Both the position numbers and the translations under genes were made by a program. From an uncultured Collinsella sp. (GTDB taxonomy: Bacteria; Actinomycetota; Coriobacteriia; Coriobacteriales; Coriobacteriaceae), in NCBI GenBank assembly GCA_900542275.1, contig UQMW01000005.1, positions 22,502 through 86,501 on the forward strand: 64,000 nucleotides of DNA, in the 5' to 3' direction. How positions within the stretch are numbered: the stretch's first letter is position 1; every line of letters starts with the position of its first letter. The notes under the pieces are model-generated. The model saw nothing but the letters and a program-made list of their open reading frames with translations. It did no database searches and had not been told where the DNA came from. This document shows positions 26,123-34,725 of this stretch, piece after piece.

Positions 26123-26719
26123 CTACTTAGAGTAGAGCTCGACGATGAGCTGCTCGTTGATATCACCGCTGATCTGCTCACGCGTCGGCAGAGCGAGCAC
26201 GTTACCAGACAGCTTCTCGATATCGACCTCGAGCCAGCCAGGGACCTCAAAGCGCTCGGAGGAAATCAGAGCCTCCTTGATGGGGAGGAGGTCACGGAAC
26301 TTCTCGCCGACAGCGACGACGTCGCCGGCCTTGACGCGGTAGGACGGAATATCCACGCGCTTGCCGTTCACGGTGAAGTGACCGTGACGGACGGACTGAC
26401 GAGCCTCTTTGCGGGTGCGGGCGAAGCCAAGACGGAAGACGACGTTGTCAAGGCGAGACTCAAGGATGATCATGAGGTTCTCACCGGTGACGCCGTTCAT
26501 CTTACGGGCCTTGTTGAAGTAGCCGTGGAACTGCTTCTCCAGAACGCCATAGATGAACTTGACCTTCTGCTTCTCGCGCAGCTGCATGCCGTACTCAGAT
26601 TCCTTGCGACGGCGCTTGGGCTGACGGATAGATTCCTTCTTGCTGCTGTAACCGAGCTCAGCGGGATCGATCCCGAGCTGACGGCAGCGCTTAAGAACAG
26701 GAGTCCTGTCGATTGCCAT
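26123..26719 (-). CDS. rpsD: Ribosomal protein S4
   Basis: S4 nucleates 30S assembly on 16S rRNA. The 198-aa protein has the S4 RNA-binding domain (ESRLDNVVFRLGFARTRKEARQSVRHGHFTVNGKRVDIPSYRVKAGD in pieces). The N-terminal Cys zinc-knuckle of some S4 proteins is not intact; only CRQLGID is seen. It lies between rpsK and rpoA in the alpha operon, where S4 is a known translational regulator in other bacteria. Confidence 0.97.
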   Translation of the reverse strand: MAIDRTPVLKRCRQLGIDPAELGYSSKKESIRQPKRRRKESEYGMQLREKQKVKFIYGVLEKQFHGYFNKARKMNGVTGENLMIILESRLDNVVFRLGFARTRKEARQSVRHGHFTVNGKRVDIPSYRVKAGDVVAVGEKFRDLLPIKEALISSERFEVPGWLEVDIEKLSGNVLALPTREQISGDINEQLIVELYSK

Positions 26720-26738
26720 ATTGATACGATCCTTTCAG

Positions 26739-27143
26739 TTACACGCGGCGACGCTTCTTGGGGCGGCAGCCGTTGTGCGGAATGGGGGTCTTGTCCTGGA
26801 TGCTCGAGACCTCGAGGCCAGCAGCCTGGAGGGAGCGAATGGCGGTCTCACGACCGGAGCCGGGGCCCTTGACGAAGACGGAAACCTTCTTCATACCGTG
26901 CTCCATGGCCTGCTTGGCAGCAGCCTCGGCAGCCATCTGGGCAGCGAACGGCGTGGACTTACGGGAGCCCTTGAAGCCCACCTGGCCAGCCGACTTCCAG
27001 GAAATGACGTTGCCCTGGGGATCGGTGATCGAAACGATCGTGTTGTTGAACGTAGAACGAATGTGAGCCTGGCCCACGGAAATGTTCTTACGGTCCGCGC
27101 GCTTCAGACGGGCAGCGCGAACGTTCTTCTTAGCAGTAGCCAT
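26739..27143 (-). CDS. rpsK: Ribosomal protein S11
   Basis: S11 sits on the 30S platform at the E/P-site mRNA path. The 134-aa sequence has AHIRSTFNNTIVSITD and the C-terminal PIPHNGCRPKKRRRV signature. It lies 14 bases after rpsM, in the same operon. Confidence 0.98.
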   Translation of the reverse strand: MATAKKNVRAARLKRADRKNISVGQAHIRSTFNNTIVSITDPQGNVISWKSAGQVGFKGSRKSTPFAAQMAAEAAAKQAMEHGMKKVSVFVKGPGSGRETAIRSLQAAGLEVSSIQDKTPIPHNGCRPKKRRRV

Positions 27144-27157
27144 CTATCTAGCGCTCC

Positions 27158-27532
27158 TTATTTCTTCTTCTTAGCACCGATCTGACGCTTCGGGCCCTTG
27201 CGGGTACGAGCGTTAGTGTGGGTGCGCTGGCCGCGGACCGGGAGGCCCTTGCGGTGACGAAGGCCGCGGTTGCAGCCGATGTCCATAAGGCGCTTGACGT
27301 TCTGGTTGCGCTCACGGCGGAGGTCGCCCTCAACCATGATCTGGTTCTTATCGATATAATCACGGATGGCGTTAACCTCATCCTCGGTGAGGTCCTTAAC
27401 ACGCGTATCCACGTTAACGTTGCACTCGACGCAGATCTTCGTCGCAGTGGTGCGGCCGATGCCGTAAATGTAGGTCAGACCGATCTCAACGCGCTTCTCA
27501 CGCGGGAGGTCGACACCATTAATACGGGCCAA
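27158..27532 (-). CDS. rpsM: Ribosomal protein S13
   Basis: S13 contacts the 50S subunit in the head of the 30S. The 124 residues begin MARINGVDLPREKRVEIGLTY in pieces, contain GLRHRKGLPVRGQRTHTNARTRKGP and end in a basic KRQIGAKKKK. It follows rpmJ directly. Confidence 0.98.
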   Translation of the reverse strand: MARINGVDLPREKRVEIGLTYIYGIGRTTATKICVECNVNVDTRVKDLTEDEVNAIRDYIDKNQIMVEGDLRRERNQNVKRLMDIGCNRGLRHRKGLPVRGQRTHTNARTRKGPKRQIGAKKKK

Positions 27533-27546
27533 CGTAGTCTCCTCTC

Positions 27547-27660
27547 TTAACCCTGACGCTGCTTATGACGGGGGTTCTCGCAAATGACGAGGACCTTGCC
27601 ATGGCGCCTAATGATTTTGCACTTATCGCACATCTTCTTGACCGAAGGACGTACCTTCAT
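27547..27660 (-). CDS. rpmJ: Ribosomal protein L36
   Basis: The 37-residue protein MKVRPSVKKMCDKCKII... carries the zinc ligands CxxC (C11, C14), C27 and H32 of the standard L36. It lies in the standard place, between infA and rpsM. The ATG at 27660 follows AAAGGAAGAACG. Confidence 0.97.
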   Translation of the reverse strand: MKVRPSVKKMCDKCKIIRRHGKVLVICENPRHKQRQG

Positions 27661-27710
27661 CGTTCTTCCTTTCGGTAGCGCTCAAACTACTTCCCTACTA
27701 TCTACTCGCC

Positions 27711-27784
27711 CAGCCGCAGGCGTTTAAAACTATGGCTGGTCTTCACACACAATCCGACCGTAGGTTGAGCTAAGCCTGCAGCCG
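27711..27784 (-). promoter_or_regulatory. Long-range stem in rpmJ leader
   Basis: In the 150-base gap between infA and rpmJ, CAGCCGCAGGC (27712-27722) can pair with GCCTGCAGCCG (27773-27783) with two mismatches, enclosing about 50 bases. It may be a processing or regulatory structure. No promoter was convincing. Confidence 0.3.
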
Positions 27785-27810
27785 GAAATGGAGTGCGTGT
27801 ATGCGTGCCG

Positions 27811-28029
27811 CTATTTGTAGCGATAGGTGATGCGGCCGCGGGTCAGGTCGTACGGGGAAAGCTCCACGACAACCCTGTCACCGGGGAGAATACGGATGTA
27901 ATTCATTCGGATCTTGCCAGAAATGTTGCACAGAACCGAATGACCGTTCTCGAGCTCGACCTTAAACATGGCGTTGGGCAGCGGTTCCTTTACCGTACCC
28001 TCGAGCTCAATTGCGTCTTCCTTCTTCAC
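27811..28029 (-). CDS. infA: Translation initiation factor IF-1
   Basis: IF-1 occupies the A site during initiation. Starting at the GTG at 28029 the protein is exactly 72 residues, KKEDAIELEGTV aligning with the canonical N-terminus. It contains the OB-fold signature ENGHSVLCNISGK and RILPGDRVVVELSPYDL. A TTG at 28035 is an alternative start with AGAAAG just upstream. It has its own promoter upstream, in the map-infA gap. Confidence 0.95.
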   Translation of the reverse strand: MKKEDAIELEGTVKEPLPNAMFKVELENGHSVLCNISGKIRMNYIRILPGDRVVVELSPYDLTRGRITYRYK

Positions 28030-28090
28030 AAGCAATCATCTTTCTCTAGAAAACGACAGCGATTGAGTATTCTACAATACGCATGCACGT

Positions 28091-28119
28091 ATCGTAGTAT
28101 CTTCGTAATGGCTCCACAA
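28091..28119 (-). promoter_or_regulatory. Promoter upstream of infA
   Basis: On the minus strand TTGTGG and TACGAT are 17 bases apart, transcribing infA and the alpha operon. A perfect dyad ACATTT-G-AAATGT (28136-28148) lies 17 bases upstream of the -35 box. Confidence 0.55.
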
Positions 28120-28172
28120 CTAAGCGGAACTTGTTACATTTGAAATGTTAAGGCGTGCATTTGACGCAAGCC

Positions 28173-28961
28173 CTACATTTCACCGCCCTGCAAGGAACAC
28201 CAAGCACCTTGGGCATCCGTGGTGAGAATCACCGGACCGTCATTGGTAATGGCGACGGTGTTCTCGTAGTGCGCGGCGGGCAGGTGGTCGTTGGTCGTAA
28301 CAATCCAACCGTCGGAGCCCGTGCTCACATGGTTGGAACCCATCGTAACCATCGGCTCGATGGCAATGACCATGCCGGCCTGGAGGCGAACGCCCCTCCC
28401 CTTCTTTCCATAGTTAGGAACGTTGGGGTCCTCGTGCATCACGCGGCCAATGCCATGGCCAACATAGTCACGAAGAACGCCATAGCCGTGAGACTCGGCG
28501 AGAGACTGAACGGCATAACCAACATCCCCGATATGGTTACCGGGGACAGCCTGCTCGATGGCAGCCTTAAGGCAATCGCGCGTAACCTCGCACAGGGCCT
28601 TGGCCTCGGGCGTGGGTGTGCCGACAAAAAACGTCCAAGCGTTATCGCCGACCCAACCGTCAACGACAGCTCCCGTATCGATGGAGATGATATCGCCATC
28701 GCGCAGGATCATGTCGGGGTTGGGAATACCGTGGACCACGGCATCGTTAATCGATGCGCAAATGGTACCGGGGAACCCGCCGTAACCCTTAAAGGCCGGG
28801 GTGCCGCCATGCATACGGATAATCTGCTCCGCGAGCTGATCGAGCTCAAAGGTCGAAACACCAGGGCGCACCATGGCTCCAACGTGGCGGAGCGCCATCT
28901 TAGATAGCGCTCCTGCCTTCTTCATCTGCTCGATTTGCGTTGCAGACTTAATCTTGATCAT
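28173..28961 (-). CDS. map: Methionine aminopeptidase, type I
   Basis: Map removes the initiator Met. The 262-aa enzyme shows the metal ligands Asp in SIDTGAVVDGW and GDNAW, His in YVGHGIGRVMHEDP, Glu in IAIEPMV and the last Glu in HYENTVAI. The ATG at 28961 overlaps the adk stop codon (ATGA), implying translational coupling. Confidence 0.97.
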   Translation of the reverse strand: MIKIKSATQIEQMKKAGALSKMALRHVGAMVRPGVSTFELDQLAEQIIRMHGGTPAFKGYGGFPGTICASINDAVVHGIPNPDMILRDGDIISIDTGAVVDGWVGDNAWTFFVGTPTPEAKALCEVTRDCLKAAIEQAVPGNHIGDVGYAVQSLAESHGYGVLRDYVGHGIGRVMHEDPNVPNYGKKGRGVRLQAGMVIAIEPMVTMGSNHVSTGSDGWIVTTNDHLPAAHYENTVAITNDGPVILTTDAQGAWCSLQGGEM

Positions 28962-29584
28962 AGACCGAGAGCCTCTTTGACATCCCCGTACACGGTCTCG
29001 CGGGCCTGGTCACCGTTGACCGACTTGAGCAGACCCTGGCCACGATAGTAGTCGACGAGCGGGCTCGTGGACTTCTCGTAGACGTCGAGACGGTTCTTGA
29101 TGGTCTCGGGCTTGTCGTCGTCGCGCTGATACATCTCGCCGGCGCACTTGGGGCAGGTAGCATCGGCAGCGGTGCCGGTGTAACCGCAGGCGCGGCAAGT
29201 GCGACGCGAAGACAGACGATCGATGATGACCTCGGGGGCCACGTCGACCAGAAGGGCGCAGTCGATCTCGCGACCCATGGCGGAGAGCTCGGAATCGAGC
29301 GTCACAGCCTGCGCGGTGTTGCGCGGGAAGCCGTCGAGGATGAAGCCCTGCTGGGCGTCATCGGCAGCAAGGCGCTCCTTGACAAGGTCGATCACGAGCT
29401 GGTCGGGAACGAGCTCGCCAGCGTCCATGTACTTCTTAGCCTGAATACCAAGCTCGGTGCCACCCTTGACGGCAGCACGCAGCAGGTCGCCCGTGGAAAT
29501 GTGAGCGACGCCAAACTCGGCGACGAGCTCCTGTGCGACGGTGCCCTTACCGGCACCCGGAGCTCCGAGCAATACGAGGTTCAT
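28958..29584 (-). CDS. adk: Adenylate kinase (zinc LID type)
   Basis: Adk interconverts ATP, ADP and AMP. The P-loop is LGAPGAGKGT near residue 7. The LID domain holds CRACGYTGTAADATCPKC, four Cys that bind zinc as in Gram-positive enzymes. DGFPRN is the AMP-site motif. AGGAGG lies 7 bases before the ATG at 29584, giving 208 aa. It lies between secY and map as in other spc operons. Confidence 0.97.
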   Translation of the reverse strand: MNLVLLGAPGAGKGTVAQELVAEFGVAHISTGDLLRAAVKGGTELGIQAKKYMDAGELVPDQLVIDLVKERLAADDAQQGFILDGFPRNTAQAVTLDSELSAMGREIDCALLVDVAPEVIIDRLSSRRTCRACGYTGTAADATCPKCAGEMYQRDDDKPETIKNRLDVYEKSTSPLVDYYRGQGLLKSVNGDQARETVYGDVKEALGL

Positions 29585-29602
29585 GAGCAATCCTCCTCTA
29601 GC

Positions 29603-30889
29603 CTATTTAAAGAATCCATCGTAATCATACATCTTGATCTGGCCTTCGAGCTTATCGACCGTGTCGAGCACGACGCCGACCATGATGAGGATGGACGTGC
29701 CGCCAAATGCCTGGATCAGATGGTTACCCGTGAAGGAGAAGATGATCGAAGGCACGATGGCGATGAGCGCCAAAAAGACAGCGCTGGGAAGCGTGATCTT
29801 GTTGAGCGCGTTCTTGATGTAGGCCGCGGTAGCCCTACCCGGACGGACGCCCGGAATAAAGCCACCCTGCTTCTTAAGGTTGTCGGCCGTGTCATCGGGG
29901 TTGAACACCATGGAGGTGTAGAAGTACGCGAAGAACACGATGAGGACAACGTTAAGCACCCAGTTGAGCCAACCGGTCGAAAGCGCAGAGGCAACTGCCT
30001 GAATCCAGCCGATGCCGGGGAAGAACACAGCAATCTGAGCCGGGAAGTACAGCAGCGCCGAAGCGAAGATGATCGGCACGACACCCGCGGTGTTAACCTT
30101 GATGGGCAGGTAGGTGGTCTGGCCACCCATCATGCGACGGCCCACGACGCGCTTAGCGTAGGAGACCGGAATGCGGCGCTGGCCGCGCTCAAGGAAAACA
30201 ATCAGCGGGATAACCAGCAGGATGATGGCGCAGATGATCACCATGGTGATGATGCCACCGGCATTGCCCTCGGTGCTGGAGAAAATCGCCTGCGGCAGAC
30301 CGGCGATGATGTTCGCAAAGATGATCAGCGACATGCCATTGCCGATACCGCGCTGGGTGATGAGCTCACCAATCCACATGATCAGCATAGCGCCTGCGGT
30401 GAGCGTACCGACGATCATGAGGTCGAAGATGATCTCGGGAGCGCCGGCGCCATTGAAGCTGATGCCGAAGCTCTTAAAGAGGAAGAGGTAACCCACGGAG
30501 TTGAGGATTGCCAGAGCCAGGGTGAGGTAACGCGAATACTGCGTAATCTTGGTCTGACCGACCTCGCCCTCGCGGGCAAGCTCATGCAGGGAAGGCACGA
30601 CGGCCTGGAGCATCTGGAGGATGATCGAGCTGGTGATGTAAGGCATGATGCCCAGCGAAAACACCGACACATAGCTCAACGCGCCGCCAGAGAAAAGATT
30701 CAGGAGGGCCATAGCACCTGCGGCGACCGAATTGTTATCGGTCGAGAAAAGGCCCAGCATCCCCTGGAAGGGAATGCCGGGCACAGGAACGTGCGCACCA
30801 ATGCGGTACACGACGAGCATAGCTATGGTAAAAAGAATCTTTTCGCGCAATTCTTTGATGCGGAAAGCATTCTTAAGACCATTTAGCAC
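29603..30889 (-). CDS. secY: Preprotein translocase channel SecY
   Basis: SecY forms the protein-conducting channel. The 428-aa chain has ten membrane spans, the signature VPVPGIPF near residue 35, the plug region with LFSGGALSYVSVFSLGIMPYITSSII, and the cytoplasmic loop RPGRATAAYI. The start is a GTG at 30889 overlapping the rplO stop (TAA at 30883-30885), with GGAAAGG upstream. Confidence 0.97.
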   Translation of the reverse strand: MLNGLKNAFRIKELREKILFTIAMLVVYRIGAHVPVPGIPFQGMLGLFSTDNNSVAAGAMALLNLFSGGALSYVSVFSLGIMPYITSSIILQMLQAVVPSLHELAREGEVGQTKITQYSRYLTLALAILNSVGYLFLFKSFGISFNGAGAPEIIFDLMIVGTLTAGAMLIMWIGELITQRGIGNGMSLIIFANIIAGLPQAIFSSTEGNAGGIITMVIICAIILLVIPLIVFLERGQRRIPVSYAKRVVGRRMMGGQTTYLPIKVNTAGVVPIIFASALLYFPAQIAVFFPGIGWIQAVASALSTGWLNWVLNVVLIVFFAYFYTSMVFNPDDTADNLKKQGGFIPGVRPGRATAAYIKNALNKITLPSAVFLALIAIVPSIIFSFTGNHLIQAFGGTSILIMVGVVLDTVDKLEGQIKMYDYDGFFK

Positions 30890-31332
30890 GGCAGCTCGAC
30901 CTTTCCGCCGGCGGCCTCGATCTTGGCCTGCGCAGAAGCGCTGACCTTGTCGACCTTGACCGTGAACTTCTTGGTGAGCTCACCATTGCCGAGCACCTTG
31001 ACGGGCTCGAACTCGCTCTTGGTGATGCGAGCGGCCTTAAGAGCGGCACCGTCGATTACAGCGCCGTCCTCGAACTTACGCTCGAGACGCTCAACGTTAA
31101 CAGCGGTGTACTCGATACGACGGGGGTTGCGGAAGCCCGGAAGCTTGGGCAGGCGCATAGCCAGCGGAGTCTGGCCGCCCTCGAAGCCGGCACCCTTGGT
31201 GCCGCCAGAGCGAGAGCCCTGGCCCTTCTGACCGCGGCCAGAAGTGGTGCCGTGACCCGAAGAATTGCCACGGCCGACGCGCTTGCGGTTCTTGGTGGAA
31301 CCGGGCGCGGGAGTAAGATCGTGAAGCTGCAT
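30883..31332 (-). CDS. rplO: Ribosomal protein L15
   Basis: L15 binds 23S rRNA late in 50S assembly. The 149-aa protein has the Gly/Arg-rich N-terminus (KRVGRGNSSGHGTTSGRGQKGQGSRSG in pieces), FEGGQTPLAMRLPKLPGF and ends GGKVELPC. The start of secY overlaps its end. Confidence 0.97.
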   Translation of the reverse strand: MQLHDLTPAPGSTKNRKRVGRGNSSGHGTTSGRGQKGQGSRSGGTKGAGFEGGQTPLAMRLPKLPGFRNPRRIEYTAVNVERLERKFEDGAVIDGAALKAARITKSEFEPVKVLGNGELTKKFTVKVDKVSASAQAKIEAAGGKVELPC

Positions 31333-31335
31333 TTG

Positions 31336-31518
31336 CTACTCCTCTACAATCTCGACAAGGTGCTTGACCTTGAAGATCATGCCGCGGACGGACTCGTTGT
31401 CAGCAATCTCGCGAACCTCGCGGATCCTGTGGAGACCGAGGGCACGGACAGTACGGACCTGGTCCTGCTTGCAACCGTTGGTGCTGCGGACCTGCTTGAT
31501 CTTGATGGTGTCAGCCAT
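31336..31518 (-). CDS. rpmD: Ribosomal protein L30
   Basis: The 60-residue L30 (IKIKQVRSTNGCKQDQVRTVRALGL) lies between rpsE and rplO with two-to-three-base gaps, in the standard order. Confidence 0.97.
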   Translation of the reverse strand: MADTIKIKQVRSTNGCKQDQVRTVRALGLHRIREVREIADNESVRGMIFKVKHLVEIVEE

Positions 31519-31520
31519 GC

Positions 31521-32045
31521 TTAGTTCTCCTTACCGACGAACATCTCGGAGACCGTCAGGCCACGGCGAGCCGCGACGTCCTCAGGGCTGGAGAGCTCCT
31601 TGAGGCCCTCGACGGCAGCCTTGATGATGTTGAGGCCGTTGTCGGTACCGAGGGACTTGGACAGGACGTTCTTGATGCCAGCAAGCTCGAAGAGGGGACG
31701 CACAGCGCCGCCGGCGATAACGCCGGTACCCTCGACAGCGGGCTTGATGATGATGCGGCCGGCACCAAAGTGGCCGAGAACCTCGTGCGGGATGGTGCCC
31801 TGCTCGGTCACCGGCACGTGGAACATGTTCTTCTTGGCATCGAGAGACGCCTTGGAGATGGCCAGGGGCACCTCAGCGGACTTGCCCATGCCAACGCCGA
31901 CGTTGCCCTTGCCGTCGCCAACGACGACGAGAGCGACGAGGCTCATGCGACGACCACCCTTGACGGTCTTCGACACGCGGTTGATGTAAACGACGCGCTC
32001 CTCGAACTCGGAGGCCTCGCGCTGCTGCTTCTGATTACGAGCCAT
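31521..32045 (-). CDS. rpsE: Ribosomal protein S5
   Basis: S5 takes part in decoding accuracy and mRNA unwinding. The 174-aa protein has EFEERVVYINRVSKTVKGGRRMSL in pieces, the GKGNVGVGMGKSAEVPLAI block and FGAGRIIIKPA. The short basic N-terminus (MARNQKQQREAS) is species-specific. Confidence 0.97.
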   Translation of the reverse strand: MARNQKQQREASEFEERVVYINRVSKTVKGGRRMSLVALVVVGDGKGNVGVGMGKSAEVPLAISKASLDAKKNMFHVPVTEQGTIPHEVLGHFGAGRIIIKPAVEGTGVIAGGAVRPLFELAGIKNVLSKSLGTDNGLNIIKAAVEGLKELSSPEDVAARRGLTVSEMFVGKEN

Positions 32046-32059
32046 GTGCTACATACCTC

Positions 32060-32428
32060 CTAGAACTCGAGACCGGCGGCACGAGCACCGTCGGCGAGGG
32101 CCTTGACGCGGCCATGGTAGATACGGCCACCGCGATCGAAGGCGACCTTGGTGATGCCGGCCTCGATGGCACGCTTGCCAACGAGCTGACCGACCTTCTC
32201 CGCAGCCTCCTTGTTCGAGGTGTGGGTGCCCTTAAACTCGGCCTCGAGGGTCGAGGCAGAGACAAGCGTCAGGCTGGAGCCCTTGCTGTCGTCGATGATC
32301 TGGGCATAGATGTTGGCGTTAGTACGGGTCACGCGAAGACGCGGACGCTCGGAGGTACCCGAGACCTTGCCGCGAACACGACGCTGACGACGCTTGAGGC
32401 CTTCCAGCTTCGCCTTATGCTTGTTCAT
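32060..32428 (-). CDS. rplR: Ribosomal protein L18
   Basis: L18 carries 5S rRNA into the central protuberance. The 122 residues include RLRVTRTNANIYAQIIDD and the C-terminal FDRGGRIYHGRVKALADGARAAGLEF signature in pieces. It sits between rplF and rpsE. Confidence 0.97.
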   Translation of the reverse strand: MNKHKAKLEGLKRRQRRVRGKVSGTSERPRLRVTRTNANIYAQIIDDSKGSSLTLVSASTLEAEFKGTHTSNKEAAEKVGQLVGKRAIEAGITKVAFDRGGRIYHGRVKALADGARAAGLEF

Positions 32429-32503
32429 ACGTAAACTCCTAAAAAGGTTGATCTTGCCAGCACCTGACGGGGTGCTGGTCTTATGCGAGTGAGTCGGTTA
32501 CGA

Positions 32504-33040
32504 CTACTTGGCGGCCTTACCCAGCTTGCGGCGGATGTGCTCGCCAACGTAGTGGATACCCTTGCCCTTGTAAGGCTCGGGAGGACGATGGCCGCGGATC
32601 TCAGCGGCGATCTGACCGACCTGCTGCTTGTTGATACCCTTGACGTTCACGTGGGTGTTGTCGGGAACCTCGAAGGTGATGCCCTCGGGAGCCTCGACGA
32701 TCACGGGGTGCGAGAAGCCCAGGGAGAACTCGAGGTTCTTGCCCTTCTGCTGCACGCGGTAACCGACGCCGGCGAGCTCGAGCTTCTTCTCGAAGCCCTC
32801 GGAAACGCCAACAACCATGTTGTGGATGAGGGCGCGGGTGAGGCCGTGACGGGCACGGGTCTCACGCTCGTCGTCGGGACGGGAAACGGTGAGGACGTTG
32901 TCCTCGACGTTGATAGCGAGCTTCTCAAAGACATCGAGCTCGAGCTGGCCCTTGGGGCCCTTGACGACAACGTTGTTGCCGTTGACTGCCACTTCGACTC
33001 CGGCGGGAATCTGGACAGGCTTATTACCGATACGAGACAC
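32504..33040 (-). CDS. rplF: Ribosomal protein L6
   Basis: L6 lies near the GTPase centre of the 50S subunit. The 178-aa protein shows the tandem L6 folds, MSRIGNKPVQIPAGVEV at the start and PEPYKGKGIHYVGE near the C-terminus, the classic L6 signature. Confidence 0.97.
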   Translation of the reverse strand: MSRIGNKPVQIPAGVEVAVNGNNVVVKGPKGQLELDVFEKLAINVEDNVLTVSRPDDERETRARHGLTRALIHNMVVGVSEGFEKKLELAGVGYRVQQKGKNLEFSLGFSHPVIVEAPEGITFEVPDNTHVNVKGINKQQVGQIAAEIRGHRPPEPYKGKGIHYVGEHIRRKLGKAAK

Positions 33041-33073
33041 GGTGATCTCCTTTCCTTCTACCTACCGAGCGAA

Positions 33074-33472
33074 TTACCAGACGTAAGCGATGATCTCGCC
33101 GCCGACGTTGTGCTTGCGAGCATCGCGGTCGGTCATGACGCCATGGCTGGTGGAAATAATGGCGGTACCAAGGCCACCGCGGACGCGGGGCATGTCGGCA
33201 ACGCCGGTGTACTTACGCAGGCCCGGCTTGGAAATGCGGCGGATGCCGTTGATGACCTTAGCCTTCTTGGGACCATACTTAAGCGTGATGTGCAGAGTCT
33301 TCTGGGGAACGGTGTCCTCGACATCGTAGCCCTCGATGTAGCCCTCCTCGTGCAGAACACGAGCGATCTCGACGAGCTTCTTGCTGCTCGGCATGGAGAC
33401 CGTGGCCTTGTTCACAGAGTTAGCGTTACGGATGCGCGTAAGCATATCTGCGATCGGGTCTGTAAGGTTCAT
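33074..33472 (-). CDS. rpsH: Ribosomal protein S8
   Basis: S8 binds the central domain of 16S rRNA and is the known translational repressor of the spc operon in E. coli. The 132 residues start MNLTDPIADMLTRIRNAN and end with GTAIISTSHGVMTDRDARK and GGEIIAYVW. Confidence 0.97.
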   Translation of the reverse strand: MNLTDPIADMLTRIRNANSVNKATVSMPSSKKLVEIARVLHEEGYIEGYDVEDTVPQKTLHITLKYGPKKAKVINGIRRISKPGLRKYTGVADMPRVRGGLGTAIISTSHGVMTDRDARKHNVGGEIIAYVW

Positions 33473-33591
33473 ACAGATTCTCCTTCGTTCTTGATGAACA
33501 CGTGCTCTTGGTTCTTCGCCGCCCTTAACGGCAAAGCCTTTTTAGCGCGTTTTCCCTGTTCCAAACTGATGCTTGAAACGCTGGTAGTGAC

Positions 33592-33777
33592 TTACCAGCT
33601 GGCCTTCTTAACGCCGGGAAGCTCGCCCTTGAGTGCAAGCTCGCGGAAGCAGACACGGCACAGGCCGAACTTGCGGTACACAGAGTGCGGACGGCCGCAG
33701 CGCTGGCAGCGCGTGTACTCACGAGTAGAGAACTTCTGCTTGCGATTGCACTTGACGATCATCGATGTCTTAGCCAC
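33592..33777 (-). CDS. rpsZ: Ribosomal protein S14, zinc (type Z)
   Basis: This short S14 (61 aa) has two CxxC pairs, CQRCGRPHSV and CRVCF, that bind zinc. It replaces the long zinc-free S14 at this operon position, as in many Gram-positives. Confidence 0.97.
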   Translation of the reverse strand: MAKTSMIVKCNRKQKFSTREYTRCQRCGRPHSVYRKFGLCRVCFRELALKGELPGVKKASW

Positions 33778-33856
33778 TTATATCCTCCTCACATAGAGTA
33801 TTGTTCGCCCCAAACGCCGCCCCCTTGTGGGAACGGCGCTTATAGGGCAGGTGAAC

Positions 33857-34414
33857 CTATTTCTTGAACGGGAAACCGAAGGCGTCCAGAAGGGCCTTGG
33901 CCTCCTCATCGGTGTTGGCGGTGGTCACGAAAGTGATGTCCATACCACGCTGGTGATCGACGGAATCGAAGTCGATCTCGGGGAAGATGAGCTGCTCGGT
34001 GACGCCCATGGAGAAGTTACCACGGCCGTCGAAGCTCTTGGCGGAGATGCCGCGGAAGTCGCGGATACGAGGGATCGCGACGGAGGTCAGACGATCGAAG
34101 AACTCCCACATACGGTCGCCACGCAGGGTAACCTTGCAGCCGATCGGCATACCAGCGCGCAGGCGGAAGGTAGCGATGGACTTGCGGGCACGGGTGATCA
34201 TCGGCTGCTGGCCGGTGATGGCGCGCAGGTCGCGCACGGCACCGTCGATGGCCTTGGAATCGGTAGCGGCCTCGCCGACACCCATGTTCACGACGATCTT
34301 CTCAAACTTGGGGATCATCATGACGTTCTCGTACTGGAACTTGTCCTGAAGCTGCTGCTTGACCTCGTTGTTGTACTTGGTCTTCAGACGCGGCACATAC
34401 TTCTCTTCTGCCAT
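33857..34414 (-). CDS. rplE: Ribosomal protein L5
   Basis: L5 holds 5S rRNA and contacts the 30S head. The 185-aa protein contains MMIPKFEKIVVNMGVGEA, the RLRAGMPIGCKVTLRG loop and RGMDITFVTTANTDEEAKALL. It is the first gene of this ribosomal operon; the usual upstream partner rplX is absent and a new leader region precedes it. AAGGAG lies before the ATG. Confidence 0.97.
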   Translation of the reverse strand: MAEEKYVPRLKTKYNNEVKQQLQDKFQYENVMMIPKFEKIVVNMGVGEAATDSKAIDGAVRDLRAITGQQPMITRARKSIATFRLRAGMPIGCKVTLRGDRMWEFFDRLTSVAIPRIRDFRGISAKSFDGRGNFSMGVTEQLIFPEIDFDSVDHQRGMDITFVTTANTDEEAKALLDAFGFPFKK

Positions 34415-34585
34415 TGTTCACTCCTTCTTGGGGTTTTAAGCACGGGGCGTGGCCACGGTGGGTTGTCCTCGTGCCTCCTGGCTGCATCCGCGCCGCTCAT
34501 GGCATTTTGCGGTTTGGACTCGACGCAGCAGGAGCCGACAAAACAATCGGTACTATACGCGCATTGGGTGCGTATTTCCAGAAAA
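34415..34585 (-). promoter_or_regulatory. Putative promoter and structured leader of the rplE operon
   Basis: No gene lies in 34415-34725. On the minus strand TATAGT (34557-34552) is a likely -10 box, with a weak -35. An ATACGC/GCGTAT dyad (34555-34575) overlaps it. The roughly 130-base leader can pair GCTCCTGCTGC with GCAGCCAGGAGGC and has a GTGGCCAC palindrome close to the rplE SD. It might be an r-protein leader; the evidence is weak. Confidence 0.4.
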
Positions 34586-34643
34586 ACCTCGTCTGCCTGC
34601 ACAACTCCACAACTCCCCCGCACAAATGGGTCCCAAAAAGCAG

Positions 34644-34706
34644 TTGCGGTGAAATAGGGACTGTTTGACGGCTTAACAGGCTTTAACAGTCCGTATTTCA
34701 CCGCAA
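34644..34706. repeat. TTGCGGTGAAATA inverted-repeat element, copy 1
   Basis: A 63-bp element with long arms: TTGCGGTGAAATA, GGACTGTT and their complements AACAGTCC, TATTTCACCGCAA. A second copy with the same outer arms lies at 37416-37477. It separates xdhC from the rplE operon leader. Confidence 0.75.
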
Positions 34707-34725
34707 CTCATATATGGGGATGCGA

